This document shows positions 1 through 8,515 of a DNA stretch of 64,000 bases, piece after piece; the stretch's first letter is position 1; every line of letters begins with the position of its first letter. The notes beneath the pieces were generated by a model. It was not told where the DNA came from. It did not search any database and saw nothing but the letters and a program-made list of their open reading frames with translations. Source of the stretch: Lusitaniella coriacea LEGE 07157 (GTDB lineage: Bacteria > Cyanobacteriota > Cyanobacteriia > Cyanobacteriales > Spirulinaceae); contig NZ_JADEWZ010000007.1 of NCBI RefSeq assembly GCF_015207425.1, positions 119,535 to 183,534 of the forward strand. The letters run 5' to 3'. A program made the position numbers and the translations under genes.

Positions 1-2
1 TT

Positions 3-1415
3 CCTAACAGCGATGGAACGCGGTGTAACGAACGGTTGGAGAAAGTTCACGGCACGAAAAATGGTTGGATCTTGCGCGTCCCCTTGCGAGATATGAATCC
101 TAATATGACCGAGAATTGGATCTCTCGCTTTGAGATTTGGCCTTATCTTGAAACTTACGCGATCGATGCAGAAAAAGAACTATTCGCCGAGTTTCAAGGT
201 ATTCCCGATCTAATCATCGGTAACTATTCCGATGGCAACCTCGTAGCATTCCTGCTTGCACGACGACTCAAGGTCACACAATTCAATGTTGCCCATGCCT
301 TAGAAAAATCCAAATACCTCTTCAGTAACCTCTACTGGCAGGAAATGGAGAGTAATTATCACTTCTCCTTGCAATTTACGGCGGATTTAATTGCGATGAA
401 TGCAGCGCATTGCATTATCAGCAGTACATACCAAGAAATTGTCGGCAAACCGGATAGTGTCGGACAATACGAATCCTATGAAAGTTTTACGATGCCCGAT
501 CTCTATCACGTCGTCCACGGCATCGAACTGTTTTCCCCAAAATTTAATGTCGTACCGCCAGGAGTAAATGAAAGCGTTTACTTTCCCTATACGCGAGAAG
601 AGGATAGGGTTCCTTCCCAGAAGGAGAAATTGGAAGAACTGCTTTTTACCCTGGAAGACGGTCAGCAAGTTTTCGGGAAGTTAGCCGACCCCAGTAAGCG
701 TCCGATTTTCTCGATGGCACGTCTCGACCGCATCAAAAATATGACGGGTTTGGCAGAGTGTTTCGGTCGTTCGCCGGAATTGCAGGAGCATTGCAATCTG
801 ATTCTCGTTGCCGGGAAATTATTTGTGGACGAATCTGGCGATGCGGAAGAACGGGAAGAAATTGAAAAGCTCTACCGGATTATCGAGCAATACAATCTCT
901 ACGATAAAATTCGCTGGCTGGGCGTGCGCTTGCCGAAGAGTGCGTCAGGAGAAATTTATCGAGTGATTGCAGACCGTCGAGGCGTGTTCGTTCAACCCGC
1001 TTTGTTTGAAGCCTTTGGTTTGACGATCTTAGAAGCGATGATTTCTGGATTGCCGACGTTTGGCACGCAGTTTGGTGGACCTTTGGAGATTATTCAAGAT
1101 CGAGTCAATGGATTTTATATTAACCCCACGAATCTGGAGGAAACTGCTCAGAAAGTTCTCGATTTTGTGGTGAAGTGCGAACAGAATCCAGATTACTGGT
1201 TGGATATCTCGAATAAAGGGATAGATCGGGTATATACCACTTATACTTGGAAAATTCACACCACTCGTTTACTGTCCTTGGCGCGGATTTATGGCTTCTG
1301 GAATTTCACCTCCAAGGAGCAACGGGAGGACTTGTTGCGCTATATCGAATCGCTGTTCTATCTCATTTATAAGCCCAGGGCGAAAGAATTGTTGCAACAG
1401 CATACTCACCGTTAG
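3..1415 (+). CDS. susA: Sucrose synthase, C-terminal part (cut by window edge)
   Basis: This is the 3' part of a sucrose synthase, which interconverts sucrose and UDP (or ADP) with fructose and NDP-glucose in the cytosol. The reading frame is open to the left edge, and the codons before the first possible start already match the family (PNSDGTRCNERLEKVHGTKN), so the true start lies outside the window. About 470 of the usual ~800 residues are present: the end of the sucrose-synthase domain (ISRFEIWPYLETYAIDAE, GNYSDGNLVAFLLARRLKVT) and the GT4 glycosyltransferase domain. The GT4 part has the nucleotide-sugar E-x7-E motif (FEAFGLTILEAM) near position 1010. Sucrose synthase in cyanobacteria is tied to osmolyte and glycogen carbon flow; glgP lies 9 kb away. 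No terminator is evident downstream. Confidence 0.95.
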   Translation, partial: PNSDGTRCNERLEKVHGTKNGWILRVPLRDMNPNMTENWISRFEIWPYLETYAIDAEKELFAEFQGIPDLIIGNYSDGNLVAFLLARRLKVTQFNVAHALEKSKYLFSNLYWQEMESNYHFSLQFTADLIAMNAAHCIISSTYQEIVGKPDSVGQYESYESFTMPDLYHVVHGIELFSPKFNVVPPGVNESVYFPYTREEDRVPSQKEKLEELLFTLEDGQQVFGKLADPSKRPIFSMARLDRIKNMTGLAECFGRSPELQEHCNLILVAGKLFVDESGDAEEREEIEKLYRIIEQYNLYDKIRWLGVRLPKSASGEIYRVIADRRGVFVQPALFEAFGLTILEAMISGLPTFGTQFGGPLEIIQDRVNGFYINPTNLEETAQKVLDFVVKCEQNPDYWLDISNKGIDRVYTTYTWKIHTTRLLSLARIYGFWNFTSKEQREDLLRYIESLFYLIYKPRAKELLQQHTHR

Positions 1416-1669
1416 GATCTGTCGGCAAATTGAATAACTGCGCTTCAGAGATGTTGCCAAACCGCAGCATCTCTCTCGCTTTTATATCAAATTCTGCCCA
1501 TTGTATAGCGCTACAAAGTTAAGAGTACACAATCTCACAAGCCATAACCTATTAGCTGGTGGGCGTTGCCCTAACGTTTGTGCGTAGTGCTATAAAAACT
1601 TCTCCGCGTCACCGTGTCTCCCCTTCCCCGCGTCAATCCTAACTATGGCGATTCAGCCAGATATCATAA

Positions 1670-2104
1670 TTACGGGTTGGGAGTTTCAGGGCGAATATTT
1701 TGTCCCGCGCGGTCTGTGCGATAGACCCAGGTTTGCTCGCCGTCAGAGACAACAATACGCCAACCGGAGACGAGTGCTTGAGTGCAGAATTCGTCGGGTT
1801 GGGCGAGTCCTAGGCAACCATCAGACCACGTTTGCGCTTGAGTTTGTTCGATTTGGAGCGAGTTGGCGGGAATTCCGGTTTTTTGGGTTATCTCTTCGAG
1901 AACAGTTTGGATGAGTTTTGGAGATGGGTTTTCTTGTTCTTTGACGGTGTTTGGCGATGAATCGGCAGATCCCTTTTGGATCGCGGGCGAAGGAGTAGAA
2001 TCGACATTAGCATTATTTAATTCACTACAGCCTACATTGCAGAGAAGCAGAGCAATGAGCGCAAAGGTAATTGTAAAATGACGGGCAAACTTTAAAGGTT
2101 TCAT
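1670..2104 (-). CDS. Small lipoprotein, conserved cyanobacterial type
   Basis: A 144-residue predicted lipoprotein. A basic N-terminus is followed by a hydrophobic stretch (FALIALLLCNVGC) ending in a lipobox-like VGC; Cys26 would be lipidated after signal peptidase II cleavage. A Ser/Pro/Asn-rich linker to about residue 60 leads to a compact C-terminal domain. That domain has features I recognise from unnamed cyanobacterial proteins: a helix with KTGIPANSLQI, then WSDGCLGLAQPDEFCTQA with two cysteines that could form a disulfide, then GWRIVVSDGEQTWVYRTD. The function is unknown. It stands alone, transcribed away from the tnpB element. I infer a location at the outer leaflet of a membrane. Confidence 0.75.
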   Translation of the reverse strand: MKPLKFARHFTITFALIALLLCNVGCSELNNANVDSTPSPAIQKGSADSSPNTVKEQENPSPKLIQTVLEEITQKTGIPANSLQIEQTQAQTWSDGCLGLAQPDEFCTQALVSGWRIVVSDGEQTWVYRTDRAGQNIRPETPNP

Positions 2105-2170
2105 AGCAAATTGGGACTAGAGCAATTCCACTTTTCTATGATAGCGATCGCGCCCTGGGATAATCTTTCC

Positions 2171-2208
2171 AAAAATAAAAAAAACCTGGTTCTATTAGAA
2201 ACAAGGTT
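2171..2208 (-). terminator. Intrinsic terminator beside the tnpB element
   Basis: On the minus strand an imperfect hairpin (arms AACCT/AGGTT with inner pairing GTTTCTA to TAGAAC) is followed by eight T and a further A/T run. It lies just outside the right end of the tnpB element, between tnpB and the lipoprotein gene. It would stop tnpB or omega-RNA transcripts from entering the lipoprotein gene. Confidence 0.55.
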
Positions 2209-2271
2209 GTTGACATCCTCCCCGACCTAAAGGCACGGGGATTCCCAGACCTCACGATCTCGGTTTCTGCT

Positions 2272-3516
2272 TCAAAGCACCCGGCTTAACAGATTTGCTC
2301 TGTTCTGTCTTCGTTCTCTCGGATGCAAGCTCCGAGAGCTGCGAAGACTTCGCCTTACGGTCGCTCCACAGACTGACACGGCAAGCCCTGCCGCCAAAAT
2401 ATTTACACTTGCATTCACGTCTCGGTCATGTACAACCCCACAACTCGGACACTCCCATTCGCGAATATTGAGCGGCATCTTCTCAGCAACATACCCACAA
2501 TTGGAGCATCGCTTAGAGCTGGGGAACCAACGATCGATCTTGACCAAAGTTCGACCGTACCACTCGCACTTATACTCAAGCTGTCTGACCAACTCTCCCC
2601 AAGAGCAATCGCTAATTGCCAAAGCCAGCTTGTGATTCTTGACCATGTTCTTCACTGCCAAATCCTCAACCGCAATCGTTTGGTTCTCGCGTACCAGTTG
2701 AGTGGTCAGCTTATGAAGAAAATCTTTTCTCGCGTCGGCAATCTCTTGGTGGACTTGAGCAACTTTGAGTCTGGCTTTCTCTCGATTGAGAGAGCCTTTC
2801 TGTTTGCGAGCGAGAGCTTTTTGCACCCTTTTGAGCTTGGCGCGTTTTGCCTTAAATCCCTTGGGGTTAGCAATTTTCTCCCCATTACTCAATGCCACTA
2901 AGCTCGTAATACCCAAGTCAACCCCAACCTTATTCGGAGACTCAGGCAATGGCTCAATATCCACGTCCACCCACAAGCTTACAGTCCATCTTTGGGCAGG
3001 GGACAGCTTGACTGTCACGGTGGATGGGTTCGCCCCCTTGGGCAATTGACGACTCCAACGGATTGGCAACGGTTCGGAGCATTTTGCCAAATAGACTTGA
3101 CCATTCTTGCTCCGTCCACAATCCGAGGAAACCTCGGAGTGGGCGGTGCGCTCTTTGAGCTTAAACGCCGATTTGGTAAATTCAGCGCTACCACCGTTGC
3201 GTTTTTTCTTGAAGTTAGGATATTTAGCTTGACCTGTAAAGAAATGGCTAAAGGCTTTTTGAAGATGCCTCAATCCCTGTTGCAGGGGAACGCAACTGAC
3301 CTCGTTCAAGAACTGGAGTTCGTCTTGTTGTTTCCACTGCGTGAGCATTGCCGAAGTATCGCTGTACCCAACTCGTTTCTTGTCTTCGTACCAAGCTTGA
3401 GTGCGATAAGCCAAGGCTCGGTTGTAGACAAGCCGAGTACAACCCAATGTTCGCCGCAACAGGTTTTCTTGTTCTGGCGTGGGGTAAAAACGGTACTGGA
3501 ATGCTTTCTGTGTCAT
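2272..3516 (-). CDS. tnpB: TnpB-family RNA-guided endonuclease / OrfB transposase
   Basis: A 414-residue TnpB. In order it has an N-terminal helix-turn-helix region (QYRFYPTPEQENLLRRTLG), a lysine-rich linker, and a RuvC-like nuclease with three acidic residues: D in VGVDLGITSL, E in IAVEDLAVKNM and D in HDRDVNAS. A four-cysteine zinc finger (CSNCG...CPSCG) lies between the last two, so the catalytic residues look intact. I chose the ATG at 3516 over an upstream GTG at 3522. Oddities: relative to family members I recall, about 16 residues (ERTAHSEVSSDCGRSK) are inserted after SAFKLK, encoded by a palindromic repeat at 3106-3153. The C-terminal tail (RRSLRSSRSLHPRERRQ) is also encoded by palindromic DNA (around 2298-2345) and differs from usual tails. 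Confidence 0.92.
   Translation of the reverse strand: MTQKAFQYRFYPTPEQENLLRRTLGCTRLVYNRALAYRTQAWYEDKKRVGYSDTSAMLTQWKQQDELQFLNEVSCVPLQQGLRHLQKAFSHFFTGQAKYPNFKKKRNGGSAEFTKSAFKLKERTAHSEVSSDCGRSKNGQVYLAKCSEPLPIRWSRQLPKGANPSTVTVKLSPAQRWTVSLWVDVDIEPLPESPNKVGVDLGITSLVALSNGEKIANPKGFKAKRAKLKRVQKALARKQKGSLNREKARLKVAQVHQEIADARKDFLHKLTTQLVRENQTIAVEDLAVKNMVKNHKLALAISDCSWGELVRQLEYKCEWYGRTLVKIDRWFPSSKRCSNCGYVAEKMPLNIREWECPSCGVVHDRDVNASVNILAAGLAVSVCGATVRRSLRSSRSLHPRERRQNRANLLSRVL
3106..3153 (-). repeat. Palindromic repeat inserted in frame within tnpB
   Basis: A 48-bp segment with a perfect palindrome (TCCGAGG-AAA-CCTCGGA, 3122-3138) that matches the core design of the intergenic palindromes at 41442, 46452, 49085, 51286 and 55029. 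Its downstream sequence also resembles theirs (TTGTGGACGG compared with TTGTGACCG or TTGTGCCGG). It keeps the tnpB frame open and adds about 16 residues between two stretches that are normally adjacent. Confidence 0.6.
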
Positions 3517-3723
3517 GCTCACATTCTATCTGCTCAACAGCAAAATACGAGAACAATAGACAATTGTCAATCCGTCCTCAAGGACGGGGTTTCAGACCCA
3601 AGGAGTTTTGATGAAGTCTCATGTCTAAATAATGAATTTGCTCTTATTAAAGTGGTGTTTTGTGGCACTGGGGCGCGCGATCGCGCACTACAATAAATTC
3701 ATCCTCCCCTCAAACGCCAAATC

Positions 3724-4542
3724 ATGACCTCTCGCACTCCCCCCATCACTCAAACCGACCCCCCACGTCCTCCCTGGGAAACCCTTCCCACCATGTACGA
3801 TTTGCCCAGCGATAACCCAGAGGACCCCGGTTTGCCCGACGATTTTCACTTTCTTCAACCCCTACTACTTTTCCTCACCTTCCTACCCCCCAATTGGAAT
3901 CCCGCACAAGTCTACAGTGCCGCAGACCTCAATCTGTATTACGATCTCGAACATCCCCTATGGTACAAGCGTCCCGATTGGTTTGGCGCAGTTGGCACAT
4001 CCAAACTCTATCGGGGAGAAGATTTGCGTTTGAGTTATGTCACTTGGCAAGAACAAGCTAATCCCTTTGTTGTGGTGGAGTTACTCTTGCCAGGAACAGA
4101 AGGGGAGGATTTAGGAGGAACGTCACAGGAGGAGAACCGTCCGCCCAGGAAATGGGACGTTTATGAGCGCATTTTGCGAATTCCCTACTACATCGTGTTT
4201 AGTCGCTATACCAACGAATTGCAAGGATTCCATTTAGTGGGGGCGCAATACGCACCGATGGAGTTAGAAGAAGGACAGTTGCACCTGCCGGAATTGGAGT
4301 TAAAGTTGGGGATTTGGCAGGGAGAATTTCAAGGAATCGAGCGGTTGTGGTTGCGGTGGTTTACTGAAGCGGGGGATTTGATTCTCATTCCTGAAGAAAA
4401 GGCTCAACAAGCTCAACAAGAAGCCCAGCAAGCTCAACAGGAAGCCCAACAAGCTCAACAACAAGCAGCAGAAGCAAACAGAAAAGCCGAACGACTTGCC
4501 GAACGCTTGCGTGAATTAGGAATCGATCCGGATCATTTATAG
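3724..4542 (+). CDS. Uma2-family (DUF820) restriction-endonuclease-like protein with coiled-coil tail
   Basis: A 272-residue member of the Uma2/DUF820 family, which is greatly expanded in cyanobacteria and has a PD-(D/E)XK-like fold. The N-terminal two thirds contain the usual pattern: YSAADLNLYYD, a D in RPDWFG, then FVVVELLLPGTE with the acidic residue after the second strand, and KWDVYERILRIPYYIVFSRY. The C-terminus is a low-complexity coiled coil from about residue 225 made of a repeated EAQQAQQ unit, then LAERLRELGIDP, a common ending in this family. The biological role is unknown; a nuclease function is inferred from the fold only. Its A+T-rich upstream region may be the end of the neighbouring mobile element. 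Confidence 0.85.
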   Translation: MTSRTPPITQTDPPRPPWETLPTMYDLPSDNPEDPGLPDDFHFLQPLLLFLTFLPPNWNPAQVYSAADLNLYYDLEHPLWYKRPDWFGAVGTSKLYRGEDLRLSYVTWQEQANPFVVVELLLPGTEGEDLGGTSQEENRPPRKWDVYERILRIPYYIVFSRYTNELQGFHLVGAQYAPMELEEGQLHLPELELKLGIWQGEFQGIERLWLRWFTEAGDLILIPEEKAQQAQQEAQQAQQEAQQAQQQAAEANRKAERLAERLRELGIDPDHL

Positions 4543-4563
4543 CTCAAGACATGACCCATTCGC

Positions 4564-4607
4564 AAAAAAACATTGCTCCCATTTTAAGTTGGGGTTTGGA
4601 GCAATGT
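4564..4607 (-). terminator. Intrinsic terminator of the porin gene
   Basis: A perfect 10-bp inverted repeat (ACATTGCTCC at 4570-4579 and GGAGCAATGT at 4598-4607) is followed on the minus strand by seven T. It lies 36 bases after the porin stop codon, between convergent genes. Confidence 0.85.
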
Positions 4608-4642
4608 ATCAGCGCGATCGCGGAAGTTAATGCAAGCGTTCC

Positions 4643-6322
4643 CTAAAAACTAAACGTCGTTCGCAATACACCAATTACAATGTCATCATTACTGGAGTTA
4701 TGATCCGGAGCGGTTAGCCAAATGACCGCAGGGGTAATGGAAATATTGTCATTGATGGGATATTCGTAAAACCCTTCAATATGGAAAGACGTGCTGGGGT
4801 CTACACCGATGACATTGCGAATATTAGAGGTTGCTTCCGTCACTTTCGGTTCCATCCCCACAATCAAACCCCCCAAACTCCCTTCTTTGCCCAAATCCGG
4901 GAACGCCGCCATTGCTGCCCAATTCCAACTGCTATAATCGCCCCGTTGCAATGTTACGGGATTGCCGGCAAGGTCAACACCGTTAACCGCAGCGAGGGTG
5001 CGCGTGGTGGTGTAGCCAACCCATCCCCCCAAAATAATATTGGGATTGATTTGATAGGAAGCGAGTGCTGTATAGGTATTGCTGATGATTGGCAAGTTAA
5101 TACCCGCTTGACTTTCAAGGAATGCCCGCAGGTTAGCTCGATTGCTCCCTGTCCCCAGCTCGATGTTGTAGCTATTGGCGTAGGCGAAGGCAACGGTAAG
5201 ATTTTCAATGGGTGTTAACGTAAGTTGGGCGAATGCGCCGTAATCGCCGTTGAACAAACCACTCCCCGCACCTGGCGTACTGGCTTCGGAGGCTAAATAG
5301 CCGCCACTGATTTCCAACCAGTCGTTGAAGGTGTGCTGAATGCCAATCCCTGCCCCATCCGCAAGGCTGTAGACACTATTGCGCGTGCCGAAATTAGTCA
5401 GTGCTGCGGTTGCCCCATCATCTCCATCCAAAGGCGTGACGGTATTGGCAAAGTCGTTGGCGGTTGCGCCATTGGCAGCAAGGAAGACAAAAGTATTTTC
5501 GCCAAGGGTGAATTGGTAATTGAGGGCATCGATAGCAACATTATTATCCGAATCTCCGGCAATGCCTAAAGACCCTTCGGGGGTTCCCGTAACTTCGCTG
5601 AAATCTTGCAAACCCTCTGCTTGCAGCCGAACTTGCAGGAGGTCTTCTCCGGTGAAACTGGTGAGAAATTCTAGTCGCGTGCGCGCCCCGAATAAAGTCC
5701 TCTCATCAAGGTCATTACCCAGAAAATCATCTCCCGCAAATAGGCTGGTTAATCCCGTGGCAACTTGCCCCGCCAGCTTTGTGGTTGTGGAGAATTGATG
5801 GTCTTCGAGGAAAGCGGTTCGCGCTTCGAGGTTATCGACTCGCGTTCCCAAGGTTGCCAGTTCTGCTTCAAATTCTTGTAATAATCTTCGCAGGGTTTCA
5901 AGGTCTTCGCGGGTGACAAAATCTGCGGTTGCGGTGGCAATTAAACGCTCGATTTGGTTGAGACAAGCATTGAGTCCTGCGGCAAATTCATAGCGAGAAA
6001 GGGAACGATTGCCGCGAAAGGTTCCGTCAGGATAGCCCACCAAACAGTTGTAGCGTTGAATCAAGTCGTCTAGTGCTGCGTATGCCCAGTCTCCGGGGGA
6101 AACGTCTCGGAATTTGGCTGCGCCGGGAACGTTCTGACCGAGGGGAGTCGAACGCAGATTTTGACTGGGGTTGATGTCTCTTTGGGTGCTGTAGCGGTTG
6201 ATTTGCTCTAGGATGGCTTGCTCGGATTCCATTTCGCTAGCGCTGATGCTGTTGGCGAACAAAAGCCATAGCCCTAAAAAGGCGGTTGAGAGGGAAACAA
6301 CGTTAAACAATCGAGTGGGCAT
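4643..6322 (-). CDS. SLH-domain beta-barrel porin (iron uptake porin type)
   Basis: A 559-residue outer-membrane porin of the cyanobacterial SLH/OprB family. It has a signal peptide (LSTAFLGLWLLFANSISASE), then an SLH domain around residues 70-120 (FRDVSPGDWAYAALDDLIQRYNC, VGYPDGTFRGNRSLSRYEF), which anchors the protein to peptidoglycan. A coiled coil (about 125-175) precedes a long beta-barrel ending in phenylalanine (LRTTFSF), the usual outer-membrane sorting signal. Homologues take up iron across the outer membrane. Here that reading is supported by a near-perfect Fur box 20 bases upstream of the start and by the divergent multicopper oxidase. Expression should rise under iron starvation. 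A terminator follows the gene. Confidence 0.9.
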   Translation of the reverse strand: MPTRLFNVVSLSTAFLGLWLLFANSISASEMESEQAILEQINRYSTQRDINPSQNLRSTPLGQNVPGAAKFRDVSPGDWAYAALDDLIQRYNCLVGYPDGTFRGNRSLSRYEFAAGLNACLNQIERLIATATADFVTREDLETLRRLLQEFEAELATLGTRVDNLEARTAFLEDHQFSTTTKLAGQVATGLTSLFAGDDFLGNDLDERTLFGARTRLEFLTSFTGEDLLQVRLQAEGLQDFSEVTGTPEGSLGIAGDSDNNVAIDALNYQFTLGENTFVFLAANGATANDFANTVTPLDGDDGATAALTNFGTRNSVYSLADGAGIGIQHTFNDWLEISGGYLASEASTPGAGSGLFNGDYGAFAQLTLTPIENLTVAFAYANSYNIELGTGSNRANLRAFLESQAGINLPIISNTYTALASYQINPNIILGGWVGYTTTRTLAAVNGVDLAGNPVTLQRGDYSSWNWAAMAAFPDLGKEGSLGGLIVGMEPKVTEATSNIRNVIGVDPSTSFHIEGFYEYPINDNISITPAVIWLTAPDHNSSNDDIVIGVLRTTFSF

Positions 6323-6341
6323 GAATGTTATTCCTTGCTTG

Positions 6342-6360
6342 TGATAATGATTATCATTGT
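6342..6360. promoter_or_regulatory. Fur box (iron-responsive operator)
   Basis: The 19-base palindromic stretch tgataatgattatcattgt matches the consensus GATAATGATAATCATTATC closely: TGATAATGA-TTATCATT is an inverted repeat. It lies in the 190-bp gap between the divergent porin and multicopper oxidase genes, 20 bases from the porin start and 150 from the oxidase start. It most clearly controls the porin. Control of the oxidase is possible but inferred. Confidence 0.85.
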
Positions 6361-6510
6361 GCTTTTTGCTTCGTTCGTCAACGTTTCAGGAATCGTATTT
6401 TCTCTGCAATTATAGACAAACTAATGAAAGTAATTTTTAATTAAAAGAAAGCTAAATGTCAATAAGTTGTTTTTTTTGCTAAGAAATGAATAAAGATACT
6501 TAATTTGAAA

Positions 6511-7503
6511 ATGCCTAATTCTGGTTTGCCATTCAATCGTCGATTGTGGAGTCGTCGCCAGCTACTCAAGTGGGGATTGGGGGGGATTGCGATGGGGGGA
6601 GGTGCTTTTGCTCTACATCGCCTCACGCGCACATCTAGCGCCCCTGCAAGGGTTCCCGCGATCGCGCCCGAACTGGCAAATCGTCCCAATCCCATGACCC
6701 TACTGCGAGACTTCGACTACGGAACCGTGAAGCGGGAAAAGGGAAGAACAGTTAGGGAGTTCGACTTAATTGCCGATAACTCCGTACTGCAACTCAACTC
6801 TGCGGTGAAGTTTTTGAGTTGGAATGTGAACGATCGCGTACCGGGACCCACCTTAAGGGCAACAGAAGGCGATCGCGTCCGCATTATTTTTCGCAATCGT
6901 GCCGGACGACCCCACAGCCTGCACTTCCACGGCACGCACCCGGCAGAAATGGACGGCGTAACCCCCATTCGGAGTGGCAGGGAAACCGTTTATGAATTCG
7001 ATGCAGAACCCTACGGCGTGCATCTCTACCACTGTCATATTGCCCCTGTGACGCGCCATATTGGTAAAGGGCTGTTTGGGTTGTTTATTGTCGATCCGCC
7101 TCAAGGTCGCTCCCCTGCGGACGAAATGGTACTGGTGATGGGGGGTTATGACATCAATGACGACAAACAGAACGAACTCTACGCCTTCAATGGGTTTCCC
7201 GACTATTACCAAACTCACCCCATCCCTATCTACCAAAACCAGTTGGTGCGATTGTACCTGCTGAATATGATCGAGTTCGATCCTGCGGTGACGTTTCACA
7301 TTCACGCTAATTTGTTCCAGGTTTATCCCACAGGTCGCACCCTAACCCCAAAGGAAGAAACTGACGTAATTACAATGGGAACCGCAGAACGCCACATTTT
7401 GGAGTTTTCCTACCCTTACCCCGGTCGCTATATGTTCCATCCTCACCAGGACGCGATCGCGGAACGTGGCTGTATGGGAGAGTTTGAAGTTATTTCCATT
7501 TAA
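6511..7503 (+). CDS. Tat-exported two-domain multicopper oxidase
   Basis: A 330-residue laccase-like oxidase that would couple substrate oxidation (Fe(II), Mn(II) or phenols) to oxygen reduction in the periplasm. The start has a twin-arginine signal (RRQLLKWGLGG) and a hydrophobic stretch. Copper ligands visible: HFHGTHP and HLYHCHIAPVTRHIGKGL in the first cupredoxin domain (the second looks like a type 1 site with HCH and a downstream His), and HIHANLF and FHPHQDAIAERG in the second. The type 1 copper therefore appears to sit in domain 1, and the second domain lacks an HCH triplet, unlike three-domain enzymes. I chose ATG 6511 over the in-frame TTG at 6505. It is divergent from the Fur-box porin, and the lipoprotein gene follows about 100 bases downstream, suggesting an iron or metal uptake role. 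Confidence 0.88.
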   Translation: MPNSGLPFNRRLWSRRQLLKWGLGGIAMGGGAFALHRLTRTSSAPARVPAIAPELANRPNPMTLLRDFDYGTVKREKGRTVREFDLIADNSVLQLNSAVKFLSWNVNDRVPGPTLRATEGDRVRIIFRNRAGRPHSLHFHGTHPAEMDGVTPIRSGRETVYEFDAEPYGVHLYHCHIAPVTRHIGKGLFGLFIVDPPQGRSPADEMVLVMGGYDINDDKQNELYAFNGFPDYYQTHPIPIYQNQLVRLYLLNMIEFDPAVTFHIHANLFQVYPTGRTLTPKEETDVITMGTAERHILEFSYPYPGRYMFHPHQDAIAERGCMGEFEVISI

Positions 7504-7604
7504 GTGTATTTTGGAATACCGACTGGGCTTTTCTTTAATTGCAATTAATTGTCAGTTGCACTAAAGTCAGCAGTGTTTAAATACCCACATTTAGGATAAA
7601 AAAT

Positions 7605-8402
7605 ATGTCTAATTTACGCCTTTGGTCTACTGCAGGAATGGCAGCCCTTCTTTTTACCGCTAGCGGCTGTGGCGAATCCCAAACACCTACCGTGACAACT
7701 TCCCCAGACTCGGAAACCACCAGCGTAGCAGAGAGTCCCGTAGAATCCGCCGATACTCCTTCAGAAGCCAGCGAAGACGAAGAATATTTAGCCACCCTCG
7801 GTTTAATGAAAGGACACCTCATCGTCGCGAAGCAACTGATGGATGAGGGGAAAATTGAAGAAGCCGAACCGCACATCGGTCATCCCGTTGAAGAGTTATA
7901 TAGCGATGTGGAAGAGCAATTAGAAACGCGGAATGTCCCCGAATTCAAAACGACCTTGAATCAATTACACGATGGGGTGAAAGCAAAGATAGACTCCTCA
8001 AAGTTAAACCCAGACTACGATGCAGCCATTAAAGCCGTTGAGGGCGCGATCGCGGCAATCCCCGAAACCCAACTTCAAGACCCCCAATTCGTCCTCAATG
8101 CCTTAAACATAATCCTCGAAACCGTTGACGAAGAGTACAGCGCAGCCGTGGTTGATGGCAAAATCGTCGAAGCGATCGAATACCAAGACTCCCTCGGCTT
8201 TATTCTGTATAGCGAAAACCTCTATCAAACCATCGCTGACCAAGTGAGTCAAACCAACCCAGAAGCACACGAAACCATCACCGCCAACCTCACCGAACTC
8301 AAAAAAGCGTTCCCCTCCGTTATTCCCCCCGAAACGGCGCTCAAAACGCCAGAGGAAATATCTCAGTGGGTTAAAGAAATTGAAGAAAGCAGTACGCTGT
8401 AG
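7605..8402 (+). CDS. Lipoprotein following the multicopper oxidase, possible metal-binding
   Basis: A 265-residue predicted lipoprotein. The signal LLFTASGC gives a clear lipobox with Cys22, followed by a Ser/Thr/Glu linker to about residue 55. The rest is probably all-helical and acidic. A segment EPHIGHPVEELYSDVEEQLE contains an HxxE arrangement like that of EfeO/imelysin (M75) metal-binding proteins, which deliver iron in EfeUOB systems. This resemblance is weak and inferred. Its position after the oxidase and near the Fur-regulated porin suggests a periplasmic partner in metal handling. No permease is encoded next to it. The nearest visible metal transporter is the ZIP protein 44 kb away. 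Confidence 0.7.
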   Translation: MSNLRLWSTAGMAALLFTASGCGESQTPTVTTSPDSETTSVAESPVESADTPSEASEDEEYLATLGLMKGHLIVAKQLMDEGKIEEAEPHIGHPVEELYSDVEEQLETRNVPEFKTTLNQLHDGVKAKIDSSKLNPDYDAAIKAVEGAIAAIPETQLQDPQFVLNALNIILETVDEEYSAAVVDGKIVEAIEYQDSLGFILYSENLYQTIADQVSQTNPEAHETITANLTELKKAFPSVIPPETALKTPEEISQWVKEIEESSTL

Positions 8403-8515
8403 CCCCTTGAGGAAAAGGCAGAAACTGCGCGGGATTTGTGGGATTGCACGGAAATCAGAAATTCTCTGCCCGTCAATCTTACAACCTGACACCCATAGCT
8501 TACCGCTATAACAGT

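Larger units (their letters stand above)
2210..3600 (-). mobile_element. IS200/IS605-type element carrying only tnpB (IS1341-like)
   Basis: The element comprises tnpB and its two structured ends. The right end (2210-2245) has TTGACATCC followed by a hairpin CCCCG...CGGGG (2220-2240); the same arrangement recurs at 63851, 54533 and 20860. The other side has a perfect palindrome CCGTCC-TCAA-GGACGG (3572-3587). No tnpA (Y1 transposase) is present, so the element depends on a partner elsewhere or is immobile. Members of this family make an omega-RNA from the 3' part of tnpB and the right end, so 2210-2350 on the minus strand is the expected place; this is family knowledge, not seen directly. The outer boundary near 3600 is approximate. 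Confidence 0.75.
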
